A stretch of DNA of 64,000 nucleotides from the NCBI GenBank assembly GCA_021432635.1, contig MU270026.1, positions 1 through 64,000 on the forward strand, in the 5' to 3' direction. Below, in pieces: positions 11,145 through 23,001 of this stretch. Position numbers and translations under genes: made by a program. The notes beneath the pieces were generated by a model that ran no database searches, had not been told where the DNA came from, and saw nothing but the letters and a program-made list of their open reading frames with translations. Each line of letters starts with the position of its first letter. The first letter of the stretch is position 1. The stretch is from Thozetella sp. PMI_491. Taxonomy: Eukaryota > Ascomycota > Sordariomycetes > Chaetosphaeriales > Chaetosphaeriaceae.

Positions 11145-14100
11145 ATGGCCGCTATCACTTCGACGCTGACTATTGCGCCCAACGCGCAGGCGCCCCTGAG
11201 CTCTGCCATCCCCTTCGACAATGCCACGCCCCTCTACACTATCGACGAGCTGATCAGGCGTCGGGCACAGGAGCTCGGGGACTTTACTTTAGTGGGATAC
11301 CCGAAGGGAGGCATAACAGACTTCGAAGATCACAGCGCCCGCGCCGTCGACAGATATGTTGACGCTGCAGTCGTGAGGCTACAGTCCTTGGGGCTGGAGC
11401 CAGTGGTAAGTTATACCTCTCCCGAGCTCCTAGCTCCTACTAGGGTCAATCGTGTGATACCAATACAGCTTCGCAGGACCCCTCTATCGAGAAACCTCCA
11501 GTTGTCGGCATCCTAGCGCGGTCTGGCCTTCATGTCCTCGTTACGTTCATGGCATTGAACCGATTGGGCTATACTCTTTTCACAATTTCTACACGACTTG
11601 CCGCGCCAGCTTTGATTCAACTTCTCACCATGGCGAATTGTAGCAAGCTCCTGACAACCGACGACTTCCACTCGGTGCTGGCCGAAGTGCAGAAAGAGAG
11701 AAAGCTGGAGATACTTCCTTTGATCAGCCACTCAGACTACTACGGCAAAGAGGCGCCAGTCTTCTCGCGGGCCTACGATCCCGAGAAGGAGGCCGCAAAA
11801 GTCGCGATTATCATCCATTCGTCGGGATCAACCGGACTTCCGAAGCCGATTTATTTGACCAACCGCAGCTGCCTCGGCGCATTCGCCACAAATTTAAACA
11901 TGAGATGTTTGATCGCATCGCCACTGTTTCACAGTCATGGGGTTTTTGAAACCTTCCGAGCTATTTTCTCTCGGAAGCCCATCTATATCGCCAACTATAA
12001 TTTCCCGCTTACCGCTAAGAGCCTCGTGGACATGCTCAGCACGGTGAAGCCTGATTTGTTCCATGCTATCCCGTACATGATCAAACTCCTCTCAGAAACT
12101 GAAGAAGGGGTGGTGGCTCTTGCTAGCGCAAAGTTGGTATTCTACGCTGGCAGCGCATGCCCCGATGATCTCGGCACAAGGCTCGTCAAACGTGGAGTCA
12201 ACCTTGCCGGCAACTTTGGATGGTGAGTTGAATTTATCGCAGCGTAAGAATCGTAGTTCTTGAACTCACATGGGTGACGGCAGTACCGAAATTGGTCGTA
12301 TTATGACCTCGGTCCGTGAGCCAGGAGACATGGACTGGAACTACTTTCGCTTAGTTCCTTCCGCAGCGCCCTTTGTTCTCATGGATGAAGTCTCACCCGG
12401 ATTGTTCGAGGCTGTGGCCTTGGATGGCCTCAAGTCAAAGAGCACCGTAAACTCCGACGACCCACCCAACTCATTCCGCACAAGGGACCTTCTTGCGCCG
12501 CATCCAACCCGAGCCGGACTTTGGAAATATGTCTGCCGCTTAGATGACCGCTTTACCCTTGTTAACGGCGAGAAGATATTGCCCATCCCCATAGAGGGCC
12601 GCATCCGGCAAGAGCCAATTGTCCGAGAAGCCGTCGTGTTCGGCGACGGCCGGGCCTTCCCAGGGGTTCTCATAGTGAAAAGCGACCGGGCTTCGGATAT
12701 CCCCGACGACCAATTTCTGGAGCAAGTTTGGCCTGCAGTAGAAGCTGCCAATGCTAATGCCGAGACGTTCTCCCGGATTCCGAAAGAACTTGTTATTGTC
12801 GTCCCCACAGGAGCTAAATATCCCCAAACAGACAAGGGAACATTCATCCGAGTCCCCGTCTACCGACAGTTCGAAAAGGAGATCGATCATGCGTATGCAA
12901 AGTTTGATAACGAACAGGGAGGCAGCCTTTCTCTTCCGGCAGAAGAGCTTGAGCTCTATCTTCTTGACAAGATGAATAAGCATCTTGGGGTGGAGCTAGC
13001 CTCGACTTCGGCAGATTTCTTCTCGGCGGGTATCGACAGCCTCCAATGCATCCAGATGTGGAACTTGATGAAGAAGGAACTCGACTTAGGGGGCCGGCAA
13101 GCTGAGCTCGGCCAGAATATTCTATATGAAACAGGTAACGCAAAGAAGCTAGCCGCTCACCTCACTTCGTTGAGGAAAGGGGAGCAAGGTGTCGACGCAG
13201 ACGAATTCAAGGCTGTAGAGGATCTGATCTCGCGGTACTCGTCGTTTCAGCCTCTCTTGAGTGCTCCTCCGGCGCAGGACGTGGTGGTGGGTCATCCTAC
13301 GGCCTCCTTTGGGTAGACAAAGCTAATAACTTGCAACTGCAGTTGCTCACGGGTGTGACCGGAGGCCTTGGCGCACACATCCTGGCCCAGCTCGCCGCAA
13401 ACCCAAACGTCGCTGCCATTTGGACTTTGGTCCGAGGCGCAGACGACAGCGCCGCTGCTGACAGAGTTGCTATGTCACTGGAAGCACGTAATATCACGCT
13501 CGAAAAGGGACAAAGTTCTAAAATCGTAGCGGTTGCCTGTGACCTTGGTCGTACCGATCTCGGCCTTGATGCATCCAAGTTCTACCAGCTCCGATGCAGC
13601 TTGACATGCGTGGTTCACAGCGCATGGGCGGTCAACTTTAATATTTCGATCGAGAGCTTCGAGGCGCAGCACATCAAGGCCACGCACAATCTCATCGAGC
13701 TTTGTCTGTCAGTGAACCCTCACCCGGCCCGCTTCTTTTTCTGCTCGTCGGTTTCTGCGGCTGCAAGGACCCCTCGCCCTGGCACGGTGGTTGAGCGATT
13801 CGTTACGACGCCTGCGTATGCCCTGCCGACAGGGTACGCCAGGTCGAAATATGTCGCTGAGCATATCACGCGCAACGCAGCACGTAGCACCGGGGTCCCA
13901 GCCAAGGTCCTCCGGATTGGCCAACTAGTAGGGGACACCATGACTGGAGAGTGGAACACCACCGAGGCTATTCCTTTGATGATCCAGACTGCAGAGACTT
14001 TGGGAGCTTTGCCTGGTCATGACGAGGTGAGTTTCCATACCTCGCACGTGACAACGCATTGCGTATGCCTAACTGTTGCTTCTAGGACATGACTTGGCTT

Positions 14101-14547
14101 CCCGTCGACTATGCGGCCAAAGCCATTGTTGAGCTCGCGGACATTGCGAGCTCGGACCTGCCCTCTCGCATGGGCTGTGGCCGGAAGTGGGATCCAGATC
14201 TCGTGTACCATGTTGTCAACCCAGCCCGGTTCAACTGGACAAGGGACATGCTTCCAGCTTTGAAAGCAGCGGGGCTCGAGTTCGAGGTCCTCCCGGTGCA
14301 GGAGTGGCTGGAAAAGCTGCGACAGTCCGACAGGGACCCCGTGAAGAATCCACCTATCAAGCTGTTGGATTGGTTCGAGACCAAATTCGGCATGGTGGAC
14401 AGCACTACCCGGAACGACCCCTTGGTCTACGAAACCGAGGAATCTGTCAAGGCTAGTCCATCTCTGGGGGCTGTACCTGATGTCACCCAGGTAGAGTTTG
14501 TCAAGAAGATGGTTGAAAGGCTACAGGCACGTTGGCACGGTGCTTGA
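11145..14547 (+). CDS. NRPS-like reductase (adenylation-thiolation-reductase)
   Basis: I assembled five exons: 11145-11405, 11477-12222, 12284-13286, 13343-14026 and 14086-14547. They give 1051 aa, the usual size of fungal A-T-R enzymes. The adenylation domain (about 30-545) shows IIHSSGSTGLPKP (core A3), NFGCTEIG across the second intron (A5) and FRTRDLL..LDDRFTLVNGEK (A7-A8). The thiolation domain (about 555-640) has DFFSAGIDSLQ with the phosphopantetheine serine. The thioester reductase (about 670-1051) has the NADPH loop LTGVTGGLGAHIL and the catalytic GYARSKYVAEH (Y-x3-K). There is no condensation domain, so it should activate one carboxylic acid, often an aryl or polyketide acid, and release it as an aldehyde or alcohol. 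It is probably the core enzyme of a cluster with the regulator, NmrA, DMATS and VAO-like genes. The substrate cannot be deduced by eye. Confidence 0.92.
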
Positions 14548-15282
14548 GCCCCTCGGCAACGACAAGTCGCCTCGTGAGAGGCATGATAGGTCTGCGCTAG
14601 GTGGCCACTGGCGGAATTATCGTGTTATTATTCTGAAAGACTATCACATTGGCTATTATATCAACTAGATGATAGATAATATTTCTGCAAGCCCGCCGTT
14701 TGCTGTATGAAGCAATCGTGGAGAAGCGCTGCACTGCAACTTTACCATGTGCTGAGGCGCTGCAACGAGTGGAAGCTTCTTCGACCCAGCTAAATTGGAC
14801 CTGAGACCGCTACCAAATCTCTTTGCTCACCACCTTGCGTAGTGGCGCTGACCCTAACCCTACAATGGTTCATCATTTGCTAACAGTAGTAAAGAGCACT
14901 TTGCTTTGCGCTGGATGATGACAGTGTTGAGCGCTAGTATGAGATCAAGGCGATCTGCGCCTGTTCGGTCCGCTTTGGCGAGAAGGACTTTGTTTCCGCT
15001 ATTTCCGCCTTTTCCATTTCCGTGAAATCCGGCTTATCCGGTATTCCCCACCTTCTCGATAGCTGCCCCTCAAGTCCCACAAATCTCCTTCTCGTGGGGT
15101 TGACTTGGAGTTGGGGAAGTGGGGACACCCACCGCAACATCCGATCTGCAACACATGGATTACCTCAGGCAGGTCAAATATATTGACTATCTTATCTATC
15201 ACACAAGAACAGTTCCGTTAAGCCATGGATCCGTAGGAGATAGAGGAGTAGAAAATTGGCTAAAGGCCTAAGACATCGCGGA
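14548..15282. other. Intergenic between NRPS-like gene and regulator
   Basis: This is 735 bases between convergent 3' ends. The part at 14990-15040 has several TTTCCG/ATCCGG words resembling those upstream of the NRPS-like gene. No gene or RNA was recognised. Confidence 0.4.
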
Positions 15283-17706
15283 TCAGCACATTGGCGCCCG
15301 AGACTGCTTCCCGTCAAGAGCGCATGAAAGGATAGGACTGGAAAAGAGAAGGACGGATTGTTGACTTACGAATGAATCGATATCTAGCCAATCTGTAGTT
15401 TGCCAATTATCCCATAACTCGAGGCTGCTGACAAGGTCAGACGGATTGAACATGTGGCCCAGCTGCTCCCCTTCCAGCATCAGGACGCCGTCTTCGCCAA
15501 CCACTGTGGTACCCTGCGCAGTGGGCACTCCTGAATGGGGATTGCCATGTGACAAGGAGTGCAGAGCGGCCCCAGCAGTGCGTTGCTTCGCTTCTTCGCG
15601 GAGCTCCTGGAGGACAATGCTGTATCTCCTGCTCGGCGAGTTCATCGCAGTCGCCTCTGCTAAGTGGGCCTGACATTTCTCGGCAAGCTCGAAAAGCTCA
15701 CAAGATTCTTCTTGCCCCGGGCTCGCTGGGGTGATCCGACGATCCTGTTGGAGCTCCCATATGTATACGATGGCAAGGGCACAGAAGGTCATATAGTGTG
15801 TCCACCAGAACGCATGAAACATTGTGCCCTCGCTGGCCATATTGTCGACGGTTTCCAGCACATTGCGCGCGGCGTTGATGCACTTTTTGATTTGCTCCTT
15901 GGCTTTCGTGTCTTCACGGTTGCGATTGGGTGCACCAATGCTTCTAAGCAGGAAGGGCCGCGTAGCATGCATGACTGCATGAGAGTATGCCATTCGAATG
16001 TTCTTGGCTTGACGGCGGAAAGGAGGAGCTAGGCTATACGGGCTGATTACTCCCAGAAGTGGCGGAAGGTTGGCTTTCCACTCAGACAGTTCATCTGCCA
16101 CTCGATGTATTGAATCGGCTAGCGCATCACGGGGAAGAACCTCAAGGGTGTATATTTCTCGTGATATCTTGCCAAGAATCCTACTCAGCCTTTGAGGATA
16201 GTCAGTACTGTCTTTTGAAGTGGCGAGATAAGGGGCGAAGGGCGTGGTCAATGGGCAATACGCACTTCGCATAATGGATAAGAGCAGCTACAGCGGAATC
16301 CCTTTGTTTCAAAGTTTTTCTTGGCCCTTCGGGGGTCATGTCTTCATCCTCGACGCAGTCAGGATATTCTTGGTCGACATCTTGGTCGTGGTAATGTTGT
16401 GGCCGTCCGAAAATGATCCCCAGATGCTGGTCTATGATGTACATGACCCAAAATGTGCGCTTCTGGAACTGTGACTTGATGTAATCTTGGACTAAGCTTG
16501 ACTTAATATTCCTTTTGCGGCCCTCGCAGCGATGCAGGCCGAGGGCTGCTGCGAACTGGAGTGCGTTGCCAAAGAGATACCAAGCCTGGTTCATGCGCGA
16601 AGTATGAAGGAGGTATAATGCATGGATTAACTTCTCTTGGACAGACTCTAGGTTCGGAAAGCCAGTGGCTAAATCCGTTAAACGAAGGGCATAGCTGAAT
16701 AGCTGGTCACTTTGTCGAGTTAAATAAGTCTCCTCCTCAGTTGATACGGCACGCTTGGACTGCGCGCGGTGGAATATAGCAATAGCTAGGGTAGCTAGAA
16801 CAATGGACGCCCGTGTTTCGCCAACGATGTATTGAATCGGTAGTCTTTGTTGGATATTCAGCATTACACGGTCGAGCCACTGTTGCGTAGTCTGCCGATG
16901 TAAGAATCGATACGTCCCCATGCACTCGTCGAAGTAGAACGCGAGCAGTTCTTGGGAAGTAGCGTGATCAGGAACAGGAAGCTGTTCGTTATCTGGGTGG
17001 AAGATCTCGAAAGGCTTGTCGCCAGCGGCGACCTGCGGTTGTTGGATAACGGCGGTGCTGTTGCTCTCGTCAATATAGTGCTGCACATCTCCCAAGTGCT
17101 GCCTTGTTAAGCGCTTCCAGGCGCGATGAAGAAAGGCCAGCCCAGAAGTTGGGTTATAATACTGGCCCTGGATTTCGGTAATGCAGGCCTCGGATGAGGC
17201 TCGTGATACTAGGCCGTCATGAACCGGTGCCTCGTGGATGACGTCCTGTACGCTCGAGGCAGAGTACGTGGACGCTATGAATCTGTCAGCATTGGACTTG
17301 TGCAGATCTCAGTATCTCAGTAGGATGCCATCATCATACCATCTTGGTCCTCCGGGACGGAATCCTGTTGGAGGACCGCTGTTGGGATTGAGACCGCCAC
17401 AGGAGACGATGCTTGTTTGGCCGGAGCGGGCGCTGGTGTCGGCGGCTTGCCTCGGCCGTACTTTGCGAGATAGCGACACTGAAGGCCACGGCCAACGCAA
17501 GTTTGACACGGGTCCGTTCCGCTGCATCTAGCCTTGCGCGTCTTACAGGCATCACAGGCCCGCGTCACACGATAGATTTTTCGACGTTCTTCGGGGGTAT
17601 CGTCGCTTCCCAACCCGCGCTTTCGTACGTCTTCCCGTATCGATGGGGAAGGTGTACCCTCGCTAGATCTCAGCGGGTACGTGCTTGGCGGCGTGGCCAG
17701 CTCCAT
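15283..17706 (-). CDS. Zn2Cys6 transcription factor, probable cluster regulator
   Basis: Minus-strand exons are 17706-17340, 17274-16266 and 16189-15283, giving about 760 aa. A 66-nt GTAAGT/CAG intron near 15300-15370 may shorten the tail by 22 residues without changing the stop codon. I chose the ATG at 17706 (MELATPPSTYPLRSS) as close to the finger. The zinc cluster ACDACKTRKARCSGTDPCQTC (six cysteines, C-x2-C-x6-C-x5-C-x2-C-x6-C) is at about residues 50-75. It is followed by a basic linker and then YNPTSGLAFLHRAWKRL, a familiar start of the fungal_trans middle homology domain. FGNALQFAAALGLHRCEG and TFWVMYIIDQHLGIIFGRP complete that domain. It is nuclear and binds CGG-type sites. Its position between the NRPS-like and tailoring genes suggests pathway-specific control. 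Confidence 0.9.
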
Positions 17707-18104
17707 GTAAACAATCGGATGGCTAGGTACCGCTCGACACTGGCTATGGATAGAACGTGAATCGGAGAAGGGGGAAATGCGAAGCCCCCCATATCCTCGG
17801 CAGAGGGTTGCAGGGGGCGGAAAAGAGTTCACTACCCACTGCACTTTACCCGGTTTTCGCTAGTCGCCACCCCACATGCCTGCGCCCGCTCTTCGTTTCA
17901 GCTGCTATCTCTGACCTTCATTAGGGCAGGTTTAGTTTGCTAGGCACCTCGGCATAGTACCTTGTGTGATGATACAAATACTTCATAGGCATAGTTAAAT
18001 TACTGAGAATGTGCCCATCCTTGGCTTCTATATAGATTGTCCATATATGCGAATTTACGGCATGCCCGAATGGTGGTCGTTCTTCATCTAGATATGCACT
18101 TCTA
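17707..18104. other. Intergenic, regulator promoter
   Basis: About 400 bases upstream of the Zn2Cys6 gene and downstream of the NmrA-like gene. No motif or repeat was recognised. Confidence 0.5.
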
Positions 18105-19067
18105 TCAGCCCGACTTTCCTATTGTGCTTATGAGCTCCTTTAGCCCATCGTCTGGCAGCTCCGTCAGCCCGAGCAATGCGTTGTCTGACGCAGACCAGGG
18201 GTGCGCGATGTCGGACTGTGTGTTGGCGTAGAGAACCATTCCACTCATGACCTGAAGAGTGTGTATCCCGGCGTTAAAGTCTGCAATCGCCTTGTCAAAA
18301 ACGGCTTTCCCCTCCTTCTCCTCCACCTCCCAGCCCTCTGAGCCCAAGGCGTCTTTTGCCATCATAACCATCTGCTGTTCGCTCTTGTAGACAGAGTGAA
18401 CGTATACGGGACGGTTCTCGGTCTCTTCCAGATGCAACACAATGCCCGCGGTCGCCTTTCCGACAGATGCCAAGGTGGTCCAGGCATGCACGTTTGCGCC
18501 GCCGTCGAGAAGTGTAGCCTTTTTCCGGAAGAGATCAATGCCCATGAAGCCAGACCGAAGGTTCCAGTCTAGGAATGCACCGTTGCAAACAATGGTCCAG
18601 GTCATGCCCGTTTCTTGGCATTTCTCAAAGAGATGGCGATCCCGGGCGACTCTGCCGGCGAAGACGGGAAGCGCCTGCATCCCCTTGTTGAAGGGATCAA
18701 GGCCAAAGTCTGGCGGGAGGTAACGGTAGACACCTGCCTTTGCGGCCGCATCAATCAGGAGGATAGAAGTACCATCGTGTGTGTTCGTGGTGTCAATCAG
18801 AACATCCTGGTGGTGTAGAGCATCTGCTACGGATTCCAGCGAGGAAAAGTCGACAACACGAGTCTTGATCTGCGGGCCCAAGTCGGATGGCTTCCTCACC
18901 AATGCCGTAATGGTAAAACCTTCGTACCGAAGGAGGTTCTTGATAACTTCTTTGCCGACATTTCCGGTGGCCTGTTGCATGCATTAGATCGCTTAGCCCA
19001 GCGCAGCAAGACCAAAGAAATGCTTGCTCACCCCGGCGACAGCTATGTTCTGTATTTTTCGAGTCAT
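18105..19067 (-). CDS. NmrA/isoflavone-reductase-like NAD(P)-binding protein
   Basis: A 36-nt first exon (19067-19032) and a second exon (18971-18105) give 300 aa. Splicing joins the start MTRKIQNIAVAG to ATGNVGKEVIKNLL and restores the Rossmann loop GATGNVG, which strongly supports the 60-nt intron. Later blocks are ALVRKPSDLG, DVLIDTT and YRYLPPDFGLDP, the last matching the F-IPSEFG-like motif of PCBER and isoflavone reductases. Members reduce phenylpropanoid- or quinone-type double bonds with NADPH, or act as redox sensors. The lysine expected in the PCBER motif region is not obvious, so catalytic type is uncertain. The location inside the cluster suggests a tailoring reductase. Confidence 0.85.
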
Positions 19068-19859
19068 GGCGGCAATTAGCAGGACGGGAGATGGCTCGTT
19101 TCAATTTCGCAAACGCCGTCAGTCTATTGTATGCGAGAATCGAAGCTGGGGAAGACAGGGACGGTGGAAGTGATCGAAAGCCCTAGAATCCACGCAGAAT
19201 CTTAAGCTCTTGGGAAGTGGCTGTTCGCCGGGCCCACCAACTGAGTACCTATGTATTTATTTGCTTGCCCCAACGGGAGTCCGAGAGCAACGCTGTCGTT
19301 GTGGTGGACTTGCTAGCGGGTTGGCGATGAAGTTGGGACGAAACAACAGTTGGATAATATTTCCCAATCTAGAGATCCAGGGCTGCACCCCGCCCACGCA
19401 CCGTGTGCACTGCCTCCGCTGAACCCGATTTTCTTTTTTTCTGAAACAACCTGACCAAGCCACGAACGGTCTACGCATTTTAAGTTCCTCTGTACCTCCA
19501 GGAAGGGCTAAGTCCCATGATAGCTTCCCTACCGTTGTCGAGCCAATGCATAAACTTTTAGTACTGGTCTCATCACATCGTCCAGGTCGTACTCGAGATG
19601 TGCGGACAACTACAAGGAGATGACGGCTGCGATGTGTTTTGACACTTTGAGGCATGATAATGCCTGCTACACCATGACTAGAATAAAAAATCCCCTGCTC
19701 CCGGTCGAAGGTTCTTCGAATTTACTAGCTCGGGATGAAGTTGAAGGATTGACGTAAATGAATTGGCTATCTGATGATGATGTAAAACGATTGACCCTGG
19801 CAGTATTGCTACCTAGTAATGAGATGAAAAGAAGATGCAATTGCAAGCCGAGGCTACAT
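19068..19859. other. Intergenic
   Basis: About 790 bases between the start of the NmrA-like gene and the end of the ABM-fold gene. Open frames on both strands are short and featureless. It presumably contains the NmrA-like promoter. Confidence 0.45.
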
Positions 19860-20552
19860 CTAGTTGGTCACGCTGAAACCCTTGATGGGGAAGCGAAAGT
19901 TGCAGTGGTGCCTCTCAACGTCTCCAGCACCGGTAGGGGTGTAGATAGACTTGTCAGCGGCGCGGCTAGCCTCGAGATTTGCCCATCCAATAGCAGCCAC
20001 GAAGACCCTGCCAGAGCCGGCCACCTCAGTGGTGGAAAAGCCGCTAGCCATACCGTTGCATCCCGGGAGCGCCTTGACCTTCTCAACATGAGCCCGGAGC
20101 TGATCCTCATCACCGGTGCAGTGCGTGATGGTGATGACCTCGGCGATGGGTGAGTCGACGGCCTCCTTGGGGGCCAAGGGCTTGAACTTGAGGTAGTAGA
20201 ACTCGTAGTCTCCGGAGCTGGCCTGCTTCATCTGAGACATGGCATTCGCAAAGTCCTCCGACTGCCGGAAGGCAGCAACGGCATCAGGACTCTCCCAGCC
20301 TTAGGGGAGGGCGCTGTCAGCAAGAAGCCCGGATATCAGGGGTGTTGAGAGTTATGGGAAGGAGTACGTACCGATGATGAGATCAAGCTTCTGCATGTTC
20401 TCTTCCCAAGGGCCCCAGCGGGTGCGAAGGTAGCCGGGCTGCTTCTTGAGGGTGAGGAGAAAGGTCTTGAGCTGCTCCTTCCAGTCATCAACGCCGCCAT
20501 TGACGGGGATGATGAGACGCTCGGTCACTGCGTTGGGGGGAGGGCCAGACAT
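19860..20552 (-). CDS. Small ABM-like (ferredoxin-fold) protein
   Basis: Two minus-strand exons, 20552-20372 and 20299-19860, give 206 aa. The junction joins LDLIIG to WESPDAVAAFRQSEDF. That phrase is typical of dimeric alpha-beta barrel (ABM/EthD-like) proteins, in which a W-x-S-x-E/D-A-x-x-x-F stretch follows the first strands. A second half with IAEVITITHC and FVAAIGWANLEA looks like a repeat of the same fold, so this is probably a tandem-barrel protein. Such proteins act as monooxygenases, decarboxylases, cyclases or stress proteins. No catalytic set is certain here. It lies between the NmrA-like and DMATS genes on the same strand, so it may be part of the cluster. No signal peptide. Confidence 0.72.
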
Positions 20553-21756
20553 GATGGTTGCTAGTTGCGGATTGATGTGATTGATTGCTGAGTTTGTTGG
20601 TTGTATTTGGTGATTGGGCTTTATGCTGTTCGCTGCTGTGTGATGAGAAAAATCAATGTCGTCGACCGTGATGGTAGTATATATATTTGCTTTCTGCCAG
20701 GGCGCACGGTGGCGCTAGGTAGAAAAAGCGAAAGAGATGCGAATGCCGCCCATCGCTACAGGCTCGTTTCCGAACCAACTATGATGTCACCGGCGCTCTG
20801 TAGCGCGCGGATATGTCCAAAATCATCTACCGTTGCGATGTCGTATCTCTGCGCCCTGTGGCTAATGCAAAGAGGCACTCTGGTGAGACACTTCGTATTC
20901 TTTCCGGCGGTAAGGTAGCTATCCTATAGGTGCCATACGCGTGCGGTGGAATTCCGCATAGCCACAGCTATGGTAGTGGAGTGGTCTGCCTTTATGCCAG
21001 GGGTTGAGATCAGACAAGGCGCCCAAGCGTGCGCTACCCCGGAATCTTGTCGAGCTCCGGCACCTACTTTCTTAGTTAGGCAAGCCATCCATGAATGTTT
21101 CGAAACGCCCCGAAAGCCACAATCGCTGGGCTCCGTGCCCTTGTTTGCCATAACCGAATAGCCAGGGGCACAGCAATGAGCAGTCCGAAGAGCTCGGTAA
21201 CTTCCTGAGCCTTCTTTATGAAGCTAGTTGGGACGACTCTGTGACATGTTTGATACGGACCTTGGGCTCTAATACCGGAGTCCATATGCACAGCCATGAC
21301 CATTGACCACCGGTACAGTATTGGACTATACGCTGACGTTGTTCATCACGGTAGCAGTCGCTCGCGGTACCGATAAGCAAGAGTCAATAGGACAGCAGGA
21401 GGTGGCGATATTTTTTACTTGAAGCCGCGTTTGACGGGACGCATGCCATCCTATGTATCTCAGTGCTCACCGCCTCGATGGATTTTTGAGGATAAAATTA
21501 AGCGAAATTCAGAAGAAATTCAATTCCTACTGCAGAATACGGAAATTCTGGTGAATGTACAAGGTAAAGAGGCGAAAGCCAATATCCGAGCAACTTTAGA
21601 CCATGGCTACCTGTTCCCTACTGCTCCTGCACCATCGGCGAAAAATATGACGACATGTACGCCCCCTTCTCACTATAATTGTACGAGACATACGAGAGTG
21701 CGCCGGATTTAGAGTAATCTTGCCCAGTACTGATCGGTTAAAATCGGTTAGCATCG
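20553..21756. other. Intergenic
   Basis: About 1.2 kb upstream of the ABM-like gene and downstream of DMATS. It has a short TA-repeat tract near 20680 and single TTTCCG words near 20768 and 20901. I see no supportable gene. Confidence 0.45.
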
Positions 21757-23001
21757 TTAGAGAATGGTCTTGAAGAGGGTAACTTGCAATGTAGCTGTCT
21801 CCATTGTGCCCTTTGCGTATTTGGATGCGGAGTCATGCCAGCCGAGGGCGCCCAGGGCATTCGTGAAGTTCGCGATCGTGTGGAGGTCGCTGGCGCTAGT
21901 TTGACACCACGGGATGTGGGCCTTGATATCGACTCTTTCGACACCCTGCTTCAGCTCAAACACGAAGCAAACGCCCTTGTGGATTGTCTGAGAGTTCCGA
22001 GGCGCCTTGTTCTGATCCTCAGCCATCCCTCCGCGCTCGTCTAGCAGGAGGTGCCAGACCTTCTCGGCCATCTCCAACCCCTTCATAGACATCTCATCGG
22101 TTTGAGTTCCGCCGAGGGTGCAGGCATCGCGCAAGACGGCCTTCGAATTTGCATTGGCTCGGGCATAGACTTTGACGCGCGCCTTGGATGGGTCGATGCA
22201 GTCGATTGCCACCATCTCCACCGGGCATCGCACCTTAGAAGTGGCTAGATACTTCTGAAGCTTGTCAGCGGCGGCCTTGAGCTGGTTACCGCCGGGCTGG
22301 AGTCCTCGAATCATGTCGAAAGTCAGGTTCTCGGTTGTCTCCCCGGTGGCAAGATGCTTGAGAACAGGGAATAAGTAGGCCTTCATCATGCGCTTCTCGG
22401 CCTTCATATCGAAGGCCACAAAGATCTGGGGTATTCGTTTGACGTGCGGCGGCAAGGCTTCCTTCGCGGCCTTGACCAAGGAGCTGTCGCCCTGAATGAA
22501 CCACTGGTCCATGATCTGTTTGAACCAGCGCAAGTCCACATCGGAAGAAACGCGCTCCAGCATAGGTATGAGGCTAGGAACGATTTCCTCGGCAAAAGGA
22601 TCACTCGGCGTTCCGGCCCTGGGACCAAGTGGCTCAAAGGTGTAGCGCACGACGCTCCCCTTGTTTGTGAAGTTCCAAGACGGCTCGAACGGCGAGCCAT
22701 CGAGGGTCAGTAGAGGTATGACGCCAGCCTCTGCAGTAGGGGGCCCGAAGGTGGGAACCACAGCATCGCGGAACACGTGCATGTGGTCTGCCTGTTGCTC
22801 CGGAGTGTAGGCCTCGGAGCTTTGCAGTAATCCAACCATCAACGGCGCGCATCGGTCCCACCACCAGCGATGGACGGGATCTGCAGGCGGGAGGATGAGG
22901 GTGTCGATGCTTGTTCGAGTGGATACTTTGTCGCTCTCCACAGCGTCAAACGTCTGGGTGAGCGTGATTGGAATGGAATTTGCGTGAATAGTAGGCCCCA
23001 T
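21757..23001 (-). CDS. Aromatic prenyltransferase, DMATS family
   Basis: This is an intronless gene of 414 aa, the family length. Soluble indole/aromatic prenyltransferases with an ABBA barrel transfer dimethylallyl or longer groups from the diphosphate to an aromatic acceptor. The start has HRWWWDRCAPLMVGLL, the common W-W/trp-rich helix. LLTLDGSPFEPSWNF contains the glutamate (about residue 106) that corresponds to the catalytic Glu next to the acceptor in this fold. VRYTFEPLG carries the first diphosphate-binding Arg. Later IPQIFVAFDMK and MKAYLFPVLK match the conserved K/Y diphosphate shield strands. No DDxxD motif is expected or seen. Acceptor and regiochemistry cannot be told. The gene is divergent from the VAO-like oxidase, with 1.15 kb between starts. 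Confidence 0.92.
   Translation of the reverse strand: MGPTIHANSIPITLTQTFDAVESDKVSTRTSIDTLILPPADPVHRWWWDRCAPLMVGLLQSSEAYTPEQQADHMHVFRDAVVPTFGPPTAEAGVIPLLTLDGSPFEPSWNFTNKGSVVRYTFEPLGPRAGTPSDPFAEEIVPSLIPMLERVSSDVDLRWFKQIMDQWFIQGDSSLVKAAKEALPPHVKRIPQIFVAFDMKAEKRMMKAYLFPVLKHLATGETTENLTFDMIRGLQPGGNQLKAAADKLQKYLATSKVRCPVEMVAIDCIDPSKARVKVYARANANSKAVLRDACTLGGTQTDEMSMKGLEMAEKVWHLLLDERGGMAEDQNKAPRNSQTIHKGVCFVFELKQGVERVDIKAHIPWCQTSASDLHTIANFTNALGALGWHDSASKYAKGTMETATLQVTLFKTIL

Noticed and set aside
13287-13342. Possible gene split between the adenylation-thiolation part and the reductase
   Set aside because: A GTGGGT donor with a CTAATAAC branch word and CAG acceptor joins them in frame as VVLLTGVTGG, so it is one gene.
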